Assembly: GCA_017461725.1 (NCBI GenBank)
Contig: JAFTXG010000031.1
Location: 1-64,000, forward strand
DNA length: 64,000 nt
Direction of reading: 5' to 3'
Source of the DNA: Lachnospiraceae bacterium
Lineage (GTDB): Bacteria; Bacillota; Clostridia; Lachnospirales; Lachnospiraceae
Within the stretch, counting starts at the first letter, position 1, and each line of letters opens with the position of its first letter. Below the pieces are notes generated by a model, which made no database searches, was not told the origin of the DNA, and saw nothing but the letters and a program-made list of their open reading frames with translations. A program made the position numbers and the translations under genes. Positions 29,970 to 39,128 of this stretch are shown one piece after another.

Positions 29970-32147
29970 CTACTTCGCGGACGTCGGTGCATGTCCAAAC
30001 ACCCGCCGATAAGCCTTATAGAATGTATTGTCATTGGCGAAGCCACATTTTCGCCCGACTTCTGTGACGGAGTACTCACCTTCAAGCAGCAGTTGGTTGG
30101 CCAGCTCCATCCGCTTTTTCTCAATGTAGACAGAGACCGCCACGCCGACCTCTTTGGAGAAAGCTTTTTGGATCTTAGAGGATGAGCACTGGAAACAGTC
30201 AGCCAGTTTGGTGAGACAGAGATCATCTTCAGTAAAGTGGAGGTCGATATAGGCCTTCACTTTTTCAATGAAGGGATCAATTTCTGCCTGTGTCTTTATT
30301 GCCTGGATACGGTCACAGAACAGGACGACGGTATTTTCCAGTGCGTCGTACAGACTCAGATGAGGGCGATAGGTGGGAATGTCCTCATCGATCAGCAGGT
30401 CCACATAGTCTCGTTTAATGCACAGGAGGATGGATCGCAGCAGCTCAAATGTGGGGCGATTGTTCGTGCTCTGGTTTTCTGAGTAGCTTTGCAGCTTTAA
30501 GAGAGCCAGCTCCCTGTTTCCGGAGGTGATGGCAGTGTGGATACTCAAAATATCGGAGAGCTGGAAGCCGGCGCGGCGAATATTCTGAACATCGGAAGCG
30601 GTGCAAAGTCCGGACAGACTTTCCGTCGAGATTCGGCTGTACAGATCCTGAAGCTGCCAATAAGCGGTGGGGAGGCTTTTGGGATGAGAGTAGCATTTGC
30701 TGGTAATGCCCCAGGCATGGTAGGAAGGCTCCTCACGGTTTATGTTCTCGATCAGATAATTTATGATATGAGAATATTCTTCAGCATCCTCCTCATCGAT
30801 AATCATCAATAGCTCTGAACTGTTCAACTGCTGGAGGTAAGCCTTCGGCAGACTGTTTTCGAGGTAAATCTGAATCATGGAAAGCGCGTCAGGGTAAAGG
30901 GTTCCGTTTTCGTCAGACTGTTCGATTAATCCGAACTGAATCAGACAGTAGCTTTCCGGGAAGTCCGGGAAGTAGGAGAAAAATTGCTCAAATTCCTTGT
31001 CGGTGGTCAGAGAGCCGTGAAGTGCTTTCTCCAGAAAACGGGCCTGAAGAACCTTTGCCTGAGTGGCGATCGTATTACGGTAGGTATTCAGGTTAGTTTC
31101 ATAGGACTGTACCCGGTTTTGGATATAATGGAAACCGTAATGAAATGGTTGTACCTGTTTTTTGCTATCCGCGCCTTCAGGAAAATCAATGGATTGAGGC
31201 TCACTGTGCTCCAGCATCCGAATGATCTGCAGCAGTGGTTTGGAGGATAGGTGGGAGCCGATAAATACGGTGACGCACAATACCACAATGCAGAGCAGCA
31301 GATAAACACCGAGAAAATAGTAAAGGGGTGTCATCTTGGAACTCAGAGCAGATTTCGGGATGTGAACGGTGACGGACAGTTGACCGACGGAGGTTCTCTG
31401 GGTGACCGAATGATAGTTTTCCGGCGAGTCAGACAGATCGGTGTGCAGGGTATGACCGTCAAGATCAGTGAGGGTCAGATAGCAGCTGTCCAGCATATCG
31501 GTATCGATCAGCGCACGTTTTATATCGTCCATTTTCAGGCAGACGTAAAAATATCTCCCATTCATTATAGGAAGAGAGTAAATCAGCGCGTCGTATGCTC
31601 CGTTGGTGGTGGTGACGTGAGACACCGGCAAAAATCCGGTATCGTTTTCCGACAACAGGGCAGTCCATTCCTCATAGGTCAGATCATCAACCTTGAAACG
31701 GTCCGGATAAAACAGATAGTTTTCGTCGAACATGGTGCGGGTGGGGGTAATCACGGTGTTTTCCGAAAACTGCAGAGTACAGTCGGAGACCAGTGTCAGG
31801 GGAAACATCAGTCCGTTCAAATAGCTCATCATCTGGTTGCGCACGGAGACGGTGATGGAAGAATAGTCCGACTCGCGGTAGAAAAATGGGAGGAAGCGGA
31901 TATCGCTCTTCAGATTGTAGGCGGCACTGTTGACACCGTTAACGGTATTTTCCAGTTGGGAGATGCCGAAGTCCATCTGCTGAGTACTCTTTTTGATCTC
32001 CAGATCAGTAAAAACGCTGCGGCAGTAGGAGATCAGCGGCAGCAGTGTGATCAGGAAGATAAGGGAGAAGCTGAGGAAACAGATCAAAAACCAGCGAACA
32101 ATGGATTTGCCGGGGGTGGAAAACGGTTTGAGGATAGTCTTTTGCAT
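29970..32147 (-). CDS. Membrane-bound AraC-family regulator
   Basis: A 725-residue transcription regulator with an outside sensor. A membrane helix (about residues 18-42) and a second one (about 275-300) enclose an extracytoplasmic, Cache-like sensor; a cytoplasmic middle region and a C-terminal AraC helix-turn-helix pair follow (LTKLADCFQCSSSKIQKAF and VTEVGRKCGFANDNTFYKAY). Such proteins sit beside LplA-type sugar ABC operons and activate them. ATG 32147 has AGGAG eight bases upstream; a GTG at 32156 abuts that site. It is divergent from the transporter operon. Confidence 0.88.
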   Translation of the reverse strand: MQKTILKPFSTPGKSIVRWFLICFLSFSLIFLITLLPLISYCRSVFTDLEIKKSTQQMDFGISQLENTVNGVNSAAYNLKSDIRFLPFFYRESDYSSITVSVRNQMMSYLNGLMFPLTLVSDCTLQFSENTVITPTRTMFDENYLFYPDRFKVDDLTYEEWTALLSENDTGFLPVSHVTTTNGAYDALIYSLPIMNGRYFYVCLKMDDIKRALIDTDMLDSCYLTLTDLDGHTLHTDLSDSPENYHSVTQRTSVGQLSVTVHIPKSALSSKMTPLYYFLGVYLLLCIVVLCVTVFIGSHLSSKPLLQIIRMLEHSEPQSIDFPEGADSKKQVQPFHYGFHYIQNRVQSYETNLNTYRNTIATQAKVLQARFLEKALHGSLTTDKEFEQFFSYFPDFPESYCLIQFGLIEQSDENGTLYPDALSMIQIYLENSLPKAYLQQLNSSELLMIIDEEDAEEYSHIINYLIENINREEPSYHAWGITSKCYSHPKSLPTAYWQLQDLYSRISTESLSGLCTASDVQNIRRAGFQLSDILSIHTAITSGNRELALLKLQSYSENQSTNNRPTFELLRSILLCIKRDYVDLLIDEDIPTYRPHLSLYDALENTVVLFCDRIQAIKTQAEIDPFIEKVKAYIDLHFTEDDLCLTKLADCFQCSSSKIQKAFSKEVGVAVSVYIEKKRMELANQLLLEGEYSVTEVGRKCGFANDNTFYKAYRRVFGHAPTSAK

Positions 32148-32185
32148 TGAGTACACTCCTTTAATACTTTAGTCAGAATTTTAAT

Positions 32186-32219
32186 GAATATCTATATTGA
32201 AGGAATATCTATATTGAAG
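32186..32219. repeat. Tandem 17-bp direct repeat, possible operator
   Basis: Two perfect adjacent copies of GAATATCTATATTGAAG (32186-32202 and 32203-32219) in the 277-base divergent gap between the AraC gene and the binding-protein gene. AraC proteins usually bind direct repeats, so this is a natural candidate operator. The lengths (17 bases, about 1.6 turns) are unusual. Confidence 0.55.
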
Positions 32220-32316
32220 ATTAAGTCTGTATTTTACAGAAAACAGTCTAACATTTTTCAATCATTAAAGTCAATCGGGGAACGCTGGAATCCGCCATTA
32301 TAAGGGTGAATCCATA

Positions 32317-32333
32317 ATTTTCATGATGAAAAT
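32317..32333. promoter_or_regulatory. Palindrome upstream of the binding-protein gene
   Basis: ATTTTCAT-G-ATGAAAAT, an 8-1-8 perfect palindrome about 90 bases before the binding-protein ATG. It could be an operator; no clear -35/-10 pair is recognised in this gap. Confidence 0.4.
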
Positions 32334-32424
32334 CGCAGTGATGTGGTGTATGGTAAAGTCATCAGCAGTGCCGTACGGCCGGCGGCATTTGCGATGACTA
32401 CCGAATGTTAATAGGAGGAAGAAC

Positions 32425-34245
32425 ATGAAAAAGAATTTGTTTAAGCGAATGATGGCACTGCTTCTGGCGCTGGTCATGGTACTGTCTCTGGCAGCATGTG
32501 GAACACCCGTAGATCAGACGGAGGCACCTGCGGATAAGACCGAAGCACCTGCGGACAAGACCGAGGCTCCTACCGATAAGACAGAAGCCCCCACCGAGGC
32601 GGCAACCTTTGATCCCCGCGAGATCTGTGAAGGTGTGACGATCACCATCGCAGTGCCTGAAGATGTGGAAGTTCCCGATTGGGAGAACAACCTGACCACA
32701 CTGGCCATTGAGGAGGCCCTGGGTGTAAATCTGGAATTTCAGGTGTTTGCCGCTGCAGATTATCTGGATAAGCTGAATGTGATGGTTAACGGCGGAGATG
32801 AACTGCCTGATATTATTTTCCGCGGTGACGGCAACTCATTGGATAGTAGTTACCAAAATTGGGCTGCAGAGGAGGTGTTGGTTCCTCTGAATAAATATTA
32901 TGAAGACGAAAATTACAGTGCAAATTTCCGCGCAAGTTGTGAAGTTATTGGCAGAGATTTACTTCCGTCAATGATTGATGCAGAGGGAAAACTCTGGTAT
33001 GTTCCCAGATACTGGGACGCACCTACCAATGAGACTCCCAGTAAATTGTGGTACAATGGAGAGTGGTCAGAGAAATTAGGTTTTGATGAGATAGTAACCA
33101 CAGAGGATTTTTATGAACTCTGTAAAGCGTTTGTGGCTGCAGGCGATTTGAATGGGAACGGAAAAGACGATGAAGTTTGTCTGACCGATTATGCTGGACA
33201 TTTTACATGGTTCAATAATATGATGAACGCATTTGTTTATGCAACAGATGATTATTGGCTGGACGCAGAGGATGGAGAACTGAGATTTGCGTTCACCACC
33301 GAGGAATGGAAAGAAGGACTTAAATATATCAGAAGATTCTTTACAGACGGCTTGTTGGATACTACCATTTTGACTCAGGACAAGGCGGCTCATCAAGCCA
33401 TTATTAATGGTTCTATTCCTACCACGCTTGCATTTTGGGATTATTATCCCGGTCTTAAAGTTCCGGAGGATAATCTGCTTCAGAGACAGTACAATTTCAT
33501 GTACGATTATGTTCCTAATCTGAAGGGACCTAAGGGTACTGTTGAGGTAAGATATGAGCCTATACTTCCCAGCGTGGGAGCAGTGATTACGACTGATTGT
33601 GAGAATCCGGATGCAGCATTCCTCGTATTGGATTATATGTGTAATGAGGAGCTGGGTATTACCAGCCGTTATGGTGAGCGTGGCGTAAACTGGGATTACT
33701 GGGATGAGGCGCAGCAGGAATTGTACTCCTATGATCTGTCTTCCTGTGTGGCTCCGGCAGAAGGGTATGAGCTTTATACAGTGGCCTACAGTGATGGAAC
33801 ATACTGGGGAAAGGGAAATCCCCAGATGGCCGGATATATGCAAGCGGGCCCCGCAGTTATCGGAAGACATGTTTACTATGGAATGGCATTTCCCACCGTA
33901 TCTGCGGATTTACTCAAAGATCCTTCTGAGCGGAATAAAGAGATCAACGAGCTCCGGGTAAATCAGAATCTGAACAAGAATTATAAGTCCATCGTTGACT
34001 GTCATGCAGAGGACGTGTTGCCGGCTGAGACGGTTCTCACCCTGCCTATGACTTCAGAAGAGAGCCAAGATGTAAATGAAATTTGGATGCAGCTTGAGGG
34101 ATATGTGGAAGAGAGTATCGGAGCATTCCTGACCGGCGAGTGGGATATCGATGGTTACTGGGATACCTATATGGCTGAGCTGGAAAAGATCGGTTATGAG
34201 GATGCATTGGCAATCTATCAGACCGCTTACGATCGTACCAAATAA
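32425..34245 (+). CDS. Sugar ABC transporter substrate-binding lipoprotein
   Basis: A 606-residue extracellular solute-binding lipoprotein of the LplA/YtcQ type. The signal peptide ends in the lipobox LAAC (Cys25), followed by a Thr/Glu/Ala/Pro/Asp/Lys linker made of about three and a half TEAPADK heptads (residues 32-59), then a large oligosaccharide-binding fold. AGGAGG precedes the ATG. It is the first gene of a seven-gene operon; a hairpin right after it may favour its higher expression. Substrate is probably an oligosaccharide. Confidence 0.9.
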   Translation: MKKNLFKRMMALLLALVMVLSLAACGTPVDQTEAPADKTEAPADKTEAPTDKTEAPTEAATFDPREICEGVTITIAVPEDVEVPDWENNLTTLAIEEALGVNLEFQVFAAADYLDKLNVMVNGGDELPDIIFRGDGNSLDSSYQNWAAEEVLVPLNKYYEDENYSANFRASCEVIGRDLLPSMIDAEGKLWYVPRYWDAPTNETPSKLWYNGEWSEKLGFDEIVTTEDFYELCKAFVAAGDLNGNGKDDEVCLTDYAGHFTWFNNMMNAFVYATDDYWLDAEDGELRFAFTTEEWKEGLKYIRRFFTDGLLDTTILTQDKAAHQAIINGSIPTTLAFWDYYPGLKVPEDNLLQRQYNFMYDYVPNLKGPKGTVEVRYEPILPSVGAVITTDCENPDAAFLVLDYMCNEELGITSRYGERGVNWDYWDEAQQELYSYDLSSCVAPAEGYELYTVAYSDGTYWGKGNPQMAGYMQAGPAVIGRHVYYGMAFPTVSADLLKDPSERNKEINELRVNQNLNKNYKSIVDCHAEDVLPAETVLTLPMTSEESQDVNEIWMQLEGYVEESIGAFLTGEWDIDGYWDTYMAELEKIGYEDALAIYQTAYDRTK

Positions 34246-34272
34246 ACGGTTGATGCCGAATAAAGAATAATT

Positions 34273-34311
34273 GATGGCGGTGTGGATCGAAATGCGGTCT
34301 GCACCGCCATC
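34273..34311 (+). other. Intercistronic hairpin after the binding-protein gene
   Basis: Perfect 10-bp stem GATGGCGGTG (34273-34282) with CACCGCCATC (34302-34311) and no U-run. Such hairpins commonly shield the upstream binding-protein mRNA or cause partial attenuation. Confidence 0.6.
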
Positions 34312-34357
34312 GACAATCCGACTCGATGTTTGTCTGAAGAGTCAGAGAGGAGCTATT

Positions 34358-35290
34358 ATGAAAGCGGTAAGAAAGGCTACGATAAAGCATGCATTTAAGC
34401 GGGACTGGCGGCTTTATGTGTTTTTGATTATTCCGGTGGTCTATACGCTGGTGTTCAAGTACATACCGATGGGCGGACTGGTAATCGCCTTTGAGGAATA
34501 CAAGGTCAGAAAAGGAATCTGGGGGAGCGATTGGGTAGGATTCGAAAATTTTCTCAAATTTTTTGAATCTTATCAGTTTGGACGCGTGGTGAAAAACACC
34601 ATCATTCTTTCTTTATATAATATTTTAGCTGGTTTTCCGGTGCCTATCATATTTGCACTGGCCGTAAACAGTATTCGGAACGAGAAGTTTAAGAAGTTTA
34701 CTACCACGGTGGTGAATTTGCCACATTTTATCTCCACCGTTGTTATTGTGGGTATTGTGTTTATGCTGTTTAATTCGCGCACCGGTATCTATGGAAATCT
34801 GGGATATTTGTTAACAGGTGACTTCCCGACAGATCTGTTCGCTTCGCCGTCTTCATTTCGGCATATGTATGTCTGGTCCGGCGTGTGGCAGAATTTTGGA
34901 TGGAACAGTATTATTTATACAGCAGCTCTTTCCAGCGTGGATCCCACTTACCATGAGGCGGCCCAGATTGATGGAGCTACCCGTTTTCAGCGCATTCTTC
35001 ATGTGGATCTGCCCAGCATTGTTCCGACTATTATTACTATGTTGATTCTGCGGATGGGCACCGTGATGACGTTGGGCTTTGAAAAGATATATCTGATGCA
35101 GAACAGCTTGAACCTGTCTGCCAGTCAGGTAATCTCTACTTATGTCTATGAGGTGGGATTGTCCGCCAGCGGGTCCGGTGATTTTTCCTATGCGACGGCA
35201 ATCGGTATGTTCAATAATCTGATCGAACTGATTTTGGTGGTAGTGGTCAATAAGATCTCCAAAAAAGTCAGCGATACGAGCTTGTGGTAG
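34358..35290 (+). CDS. Sugar ABC transporter permease (LplB/YtcP-type)
   Basis: A 310-residue binding-protein-dependent permease with six hydrophobic segments. The opening segment (YVFLIIPVVYTLVFKYIPMG) and the ATPase-contact EAA loop (EAAQIDGATRFQRILHVDLP) are typical of this group. ATG 34358 follows GAGAGGAG; an upstream ATG at 34271 lies inside the hairpin region. No ATPase gene is present in the operon, so a shared MsmX-like ATPase elsewhere is likely. Confidence 0.9.
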   Translation: MKAVRKATIKHAFKRDWRLYVFLIIPVVYTLVFKYIPMGGLVIAFEEYKVRKGIWGSDWVGFENFLKFFESYQFGRVVKNTIILSLYNILAGFPVPIIFALAVNSIRNEKFKKFTTTVVNLPHFISTVVIVGIVFMLFNSRTGIYGNLGYLLTGDFPTDLFASPSSFRHMYVWSGVWQNFGWNSIIYTAALSSVDPTYHEAAQIDGATRFQRILHVDLPSIVPTIITMLILRMGTVMTLGFEKIYLMQNSLNLSASQVISTYVYEVGLSASGSGDFSYATAIGMFNNLIELILVVVVNKISKKVSDTSLW

Positions 35291-35301
35291 GAGGAAAGAG
35301 C

Positions 35302-36213
35302 ATGAAGAGTGAAAAGAAAAAAAGTAAGATCGCCAGTACCGGAAAAGACAGAGTGTTTTATATTGTCTGCGGTTTGATCATGGTTGTTCTCACACTTATG
35401 GTATTGTATCCGGTAATTTATGTAATTTCCGCATCCTTCAGCAATGCGGATAGGATCGTGGCAGGTAAAGTGTGGCTCTGGCCGGTGGATATTAATTTGG
35501 ACGCATATAAGCTGCTGTTCAGCTATGATCAGTTGTGGACAGGCTACGCCAACACCATCTTTTATACGGTTACAGGAACCTTAATCAATTTGGGAGTGAC
35601 ATTGATCTGTGCGTATCCCATGGCTAGAAAAAATTTGATGGGGCGTGGGCCGTTGATGATGTTCTTTAGCTTTACCATGCTGTTTTCCGGCGGCATGATT
35701 CCCAACTATATTTTGGTTAAATCCCTGGGAATGTTAAATACTCGTTGGGCCATGCTTCTGCCTGGAGCCATGAGTATCTACAACATGATCGTGGCAAGAA
35801 CCTTTATCCAGAGCAACATTCCCGATGAGATGCTGGAGGCGGCTCAGATCGACGGCTGCAATGATTTTCAGTTTTTCTTTCGGATGGTGCTGCCGCTGTC
35901 CAAGGCCATCATTGCGGTTCTGGCGCTGTGGTATGGAGTGTCCCATTGGAATTCCTACTTTAATGCCTTTCTTTATTTGAAAGACAGAGAACTGTATCCG
36001 CTTCAGATTTTCTTGAAAGACATATTGGTTCAGAGTGAGTCAATTACGGTAAGTGAGGATGATTATACCTCAGTCGGTATGCTCAGTGAGCATATCAGTG
36101 TTGCAATAAGATATTGTATGATCGTAGTATCCACCGTACCGCTGTTCTGTGTATATCCCTTCGTGTCGAAGCACTTCCAGAAGGGTGTTATGGTTGGAAG
36201 TGTGAAGGGGTGA
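35302..36213 (+). CDS. Sugar ABC transporter permease (LplC/YtcP-type)
   Basis: A 303-residue partner permease with six hydrophobic segments and the EAA loop EAAQIDGCNDFQFFFRMVLP. It begins 11 bases after the previous permease, with AGGAGG upstream, and ends with the family-typical PFVSKHFQKGVMVGSVKG. The two permeases form the membrane channel for the binding protein encoded first in the operon. Confidence 0.9.
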   Translation: MKSEKKKSKIASTGKDRVFYIVCGLIMVVLTLMVLYPVIYVISASFSNADRIVAGKVWLWPVDINLDAYKLLFSYDQLWTGYANTIFYTVTGTLINLGVTLICAYPMARKNLMGRGPLMMFFSFTMLFSGGMIPNYILVKSLGMLNTRWAMLLPGAMSIYNMIVARTFIQSNIPDEMLEAAQIDGCNDFQFFFRMVLPLSKAIIAVLALWYGVSHWNSYFNAFLYLKDRELYPLQIFLKDILVQSESITVSEDDYTSVGMLSEHISVAIRYCMIVVSTVPLFCVYPFVSKHFQKGVMVGSVKG

Positions 36214-36214
36214 G

Positions 36215-37042
36215 ATGTCCATGAAAATAGAGCACGATTTTCACATCCATACCGGCCTTTCTTCCTGTGCAATGGATAAGGAGAATGCCACACTGGAAAA
36301 GTATCTGGAAAACGCGAGAGAATATGGGCTGAAAAAACTGGGCTTTGCGGATCATCTCTGGGACAGTGCCATCGAGGGCGCACCCAGATGGTATTATCCC
36401 CAGAATGTTGATCATGTGCTGCCGTTAAAAGAGAAGCTGAGAGTTGCGAAAGCGAATGGGCTTCTGGACGAAGAGAACAAGATTCAGATGTACTTTGGCT
36501 GTGAGGCCGAGTATGACTATGCTCACCGGGATGTGGCATTGACAGAAGCGGCGGCAGAGCAGTTTGATTTTGTGATTGTGCCCAATAGCCACACCCATAT
36601 CGTGATGCCAAAAGAGTATTATAAGCCCTATCAGAAACATGCGGATTTTATGCTGCAAGCCTACGAGGATATCATTAACAGTAAGGTGAGCCGATATATC
36701 ACCGCCATGGCTCACCCATTCCAAGCAGTGTGCTGTCCATATCCCTATGGAGAACTGATTGATTTGATCACAGATGACCAATTTAAGCGACTGTTTGACC
36801 GAACAGCGGAGAAGGGCATTGCTTTCGAGATCAATATGGCCGGTGTTTCCCGCCGGACCGATGAGGAGATTGAGAAGCTTCCTCAGATCAGACTGTTCCG
36901 TCTGGCGAAGGAGTGCGGTTGTAAGTTTATCTTCGGAAGTGATTCCCACGATATTCAGCCTCACCGTCTGTATCATCGTGCGGAGTTTGTGGCACATCTG
37001 CTGGAGTTGAAAGAGAGCGATTTAGCAGAGATTGCACGGTGA
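36215..37042 (+). CDS. PHP-domain phosphoesterase (histidinol-phosphatase-like)
   Basis: A 275-residue PHP-family protein. Metal ligands are visible in HDFHIHTG, GCEAEYD, NSHTHIV, AMAHPFQ and GSDSHDIQPHRL, as in HisK histidinol phosphatases. In the middle of a sugar operon it more likely removes phosphate from a sugar or sugar-acid phosphate than takes part in histidine synthesis, but that is inference. It starts one base after the permease stop codon, using a GGGG ribosome site; ATG 36221 is an alternative. Confidence 0.78.
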   Translation: MSMKIEHDFHIHTGLSSCAMDKENATLEKYLENAREYGLKKLGFADHLWDSAIEGAPRWYYPQNVDHVLPLKEKLRVAKANGLLDEENKIQMYFGCEAEYDYAHRDVALTEAAAEQFDFVIVPNSHTHIVMPKEYYKPYQKHADFMLQAYEDIINSKVSRYITAMAHPFQAVCCPYPYGELIDLITDDQFKRLFDRTAEKGIAFEINMAGVSRRTDEEIEKLPQIRLFRLAKECGCKFIFGSDSHDIQPHRLYHRAEFVAHLLELKESDLAEIAR

Positions 37043-37089
37043 AGAGAAATAATCTGCCACAGACGGAAGCTTAATAGTGAAGAGGGGAA

Positions 37090-38088
37090 ATGTATAACAT
37101 GAAACTGACCTTGGACCAAATCACAACCATTGCTCGCGGAGTGGCGCGGGTGAAGGAGGCTGACGGCAGGATATGTTTTTGCCGATATACAAAGGAACAG
37201 AATGAGTATTACCGTGAAAAAGGAACGGATTGGCACAAAAAATCCTACGCTACAGCAGGAGTGATCCTTGAATTTGATACTGACAGCGAACATTTGGGAC
37301 TGAAGGTAAAGATTTCCATCGGCAGTTCCCGCAGGTTCTTTGTGCACAGTATTTTCGCCAACGGTCAGCGGGTTGGTGAACTGGCCGGACGGTTGGAGGA
37401 GGGAGAAAGTGAGAAACTCTGTCAGGGAAGCTATTTCCTTGGAGAGGGCTATAAGCGGGTAAAGATCGTATTCCCCTGGTCCGTGGTATCGCAGGTATGT
37501 GCGCTGACAATTGATGACGGAGCGATAATCGCCCCGGTAAAAAAGACAAAAAAGGTATTATTGTACGGCGATTCTATCACACAGGGGTATGATTCTTCCC
37601 GTCCGGAAAATTCTTACGTGTCACAGCTCGTTCAGATGCTGGATGTCGACGGGATTGACAAGGGAATGGGTGCTGAGGTTTTCTCGCCGGAACTGGCTGA
37701 ATTGAAGGATAAATTTGAGCCGCATCTGATTTTTGTGGCTTATGGAACCAATGACTGGAGCAAGAAATCCAGAGAGGAATTTGAGGTGAATAGCCGCGGA
37801 TTTTTCCAAGCGCTGAGAAGAAATTATCCGAACACAACGATTATCGCACTTGCACCGGTGGGGCGTGTTAACCGCGATGTGGTAAAACCCTTCGGGGCAT
37901 TTGAGTATATCGCGAAATATTTCTGTGAGTTAGCAGAAGAGATCGATCGGATGATCGTGATCGACTGTATTGACTTTATTCCATGCAGTCAGGACTATTA
38001 CAGTGATCATGTGCATCCAAACGATAAGGGCTTTGAGGCTTACGCGAGAAATTTGTATGCGGAATTGACCCGGCGAGAGTTGGATTAA
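37090..38088 (+). CDS. SGNH/GDSL esterase with N-terminal beta domain
   Basis: A 332-residue SGNH hydrolase. Block I GDSITQG carries the nucleophile Ser162, block III is YGTNDWS (Asn221), and block V is SDHVHPND (Asp and His). The first 150 residues look like the beta-sandwich that precedes the catalytic domain in CE2-like carbohydrate deacetylases. No signal peptide, so it probably deacetylates an imported oligosaccharide. The start could be ATG 37090 or ATG 37099; the GAGGGG site is nearer the first than usual. Confidence 0.82.
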   Translation: MYNMKLTLDQITTIARGVARVKEADGRICFCRYTKEQNEYYREKGTDWHKKSYATAGVILEFDTDSEHLGLKVKISIGSSRRFFVHSIFANGQRVGELAGRLEEGESEKLCQGSYFLGEGYKRVKIVFPWSVVSQVCALTIDDGAIIAPVKKTKKVLLYGDSITQGYDSSRPENSYVSQLVQMLDVDGIDKGMGAEVFSPELAELKDKFEPHLIFVAYGTNDWSKKSREEFEVNSRGFFQALRRNYPNTTIIALAPVGRVNRDVVKPFGAFEYIAKYFCELAEEIDRMIVIDCIDFIPCSQDYYSDHVHPNDKGFEAYARNLYAELTRRELD

Positions 38089-38126
38089 TATAGAATGAAT
38101 GACATACAGAGGGAGCAGTGAAAACA

Positions 38127-39077
38127 ATGAAAAAAGTAGCTATTGTAACCGCCAGTCACAAACGTCTGATGTGTCAGGAAGCGCGTCAGATGCTTACTGA
38201 TGCAGGATTTTCACTGGTATGTAATGACACCGGGCGAAGGCTGGATCGTGATGAACAGAAGGCGTTGATCAAAGACGCGGACGCGATCATCGCAGGTACG
38301 GAAACCTATGATGAGGAGATGCTGGCCGGATGTGAGAACCTGAAAGTGGTTACCCGCTTTGGCGTGGGTACTGACAACTTTGATTTGGACACAATGAAAA
38401 AAATGGGGCTGGAGGTAGGAGTGATCGCCAACTACAATGCAGTGGCTGAGTTCGCTGTGACGCTGATGCTGGGGGTGCTGAAAAACCTGCCCCTGCAGGA
38501 TGCTGCTGTCCGCAGGGCGGCATGGGATCGCTCCGCCACCAGAGAATTGACGGCGAAAACAGTAGGTATTCTTGGATTTGGACGAATCGGAAGAAGAGTG
38601 GCAGAACTGCTAAAGGGGTTCGATGTCAAGCTTCTGGCCTACGATCCTTATCCCAATGAGCAGGCAGCGAAGGAGCGAGGCGTGGAACTGGTTTCATTTG
38701 AGGAGGTGCTTGAACAGTCGGACATCGTTTCACTTCATCTTCCCTATATGGATCAGACACACCATCTGATTGACGAGGCTGCCATCCGTAAGATGAAAGA
38801 GGGGGCATATCTGATCAACACGGCGAGAGGTCCGTTGGTGGATGAAGTGGCTCTTTCCAGAGCACTTCAGTCAGGAAAGCTTTTGGGAGCCGGACTGGAT
38901 GTGTACGAGATAGAGCCAATCACCGCTGAAAATCCATTTATTCCCCTGAAAAATACTGTGCTGACACCTCACGTCTCCGCGCTTACCTTTGAGACCAACT
39001 ATAACGGTGGTATCATCTGTGCGCAGTCGATCATCAATGTATTTAACGGTGGGAAGCCGCTTTATCCGTTGTGGTGA
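38127..39077 (+). CDS. D-isomer 2-hydroxyacid dehydrogenase
   Basis: A 316-residue NAD(P)-dependent dehydrogenase of the SerA/GyaR type. It shows GFGRIGRRVAELL for cofactor binding and the catalytic Arg, Glu and His in NTARGPLVDE, YEIEP and TPHVSA. It lacks the C-terminal ACT domain of many SerA enzymes. Beside a KDPG/KHG aldolase it may reduce or oxidise a hydroxy- or keto-acid such as glyoxylate or hydroxypyruvate. I prefer ATG 38127 because the upstream GTG at 38118 is two bases from the ribosome site. Confidence 0.85.
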   Translation: MKKVAIVTASHKRLMCQEARQMLTDAGFSLVCNDTGRRLDRDEQKALIKDADAIIAGTETYDEEMLAGCENLKVVTRFGVGTDNFDLDTMKKMGLEVGVIANYNAVAEFAVTLMLGVLKNLPLQDAAVRRAAWDRSATRELTAKTVGILGFGRIGRRVAELLKGFDVKLLAYDPYPNEQAAKERGVELVSFEEVLEQSDIVSLHLPYMDQTHHLIDEAAIRKMKEGAYLINTARGPLVDEVALSRALQSGKLLGAGLDVYEIEPITAENPFIPLKNTVLTPHVSALTFETNYNGGIICAQSIINVFNGGKPLYPLW

Positions 39078-39128
39078 GCATTAAGCTTCGCAAAGGCAGA
39101 ATGTCGTATAAACAGAAAGGATCATGCT

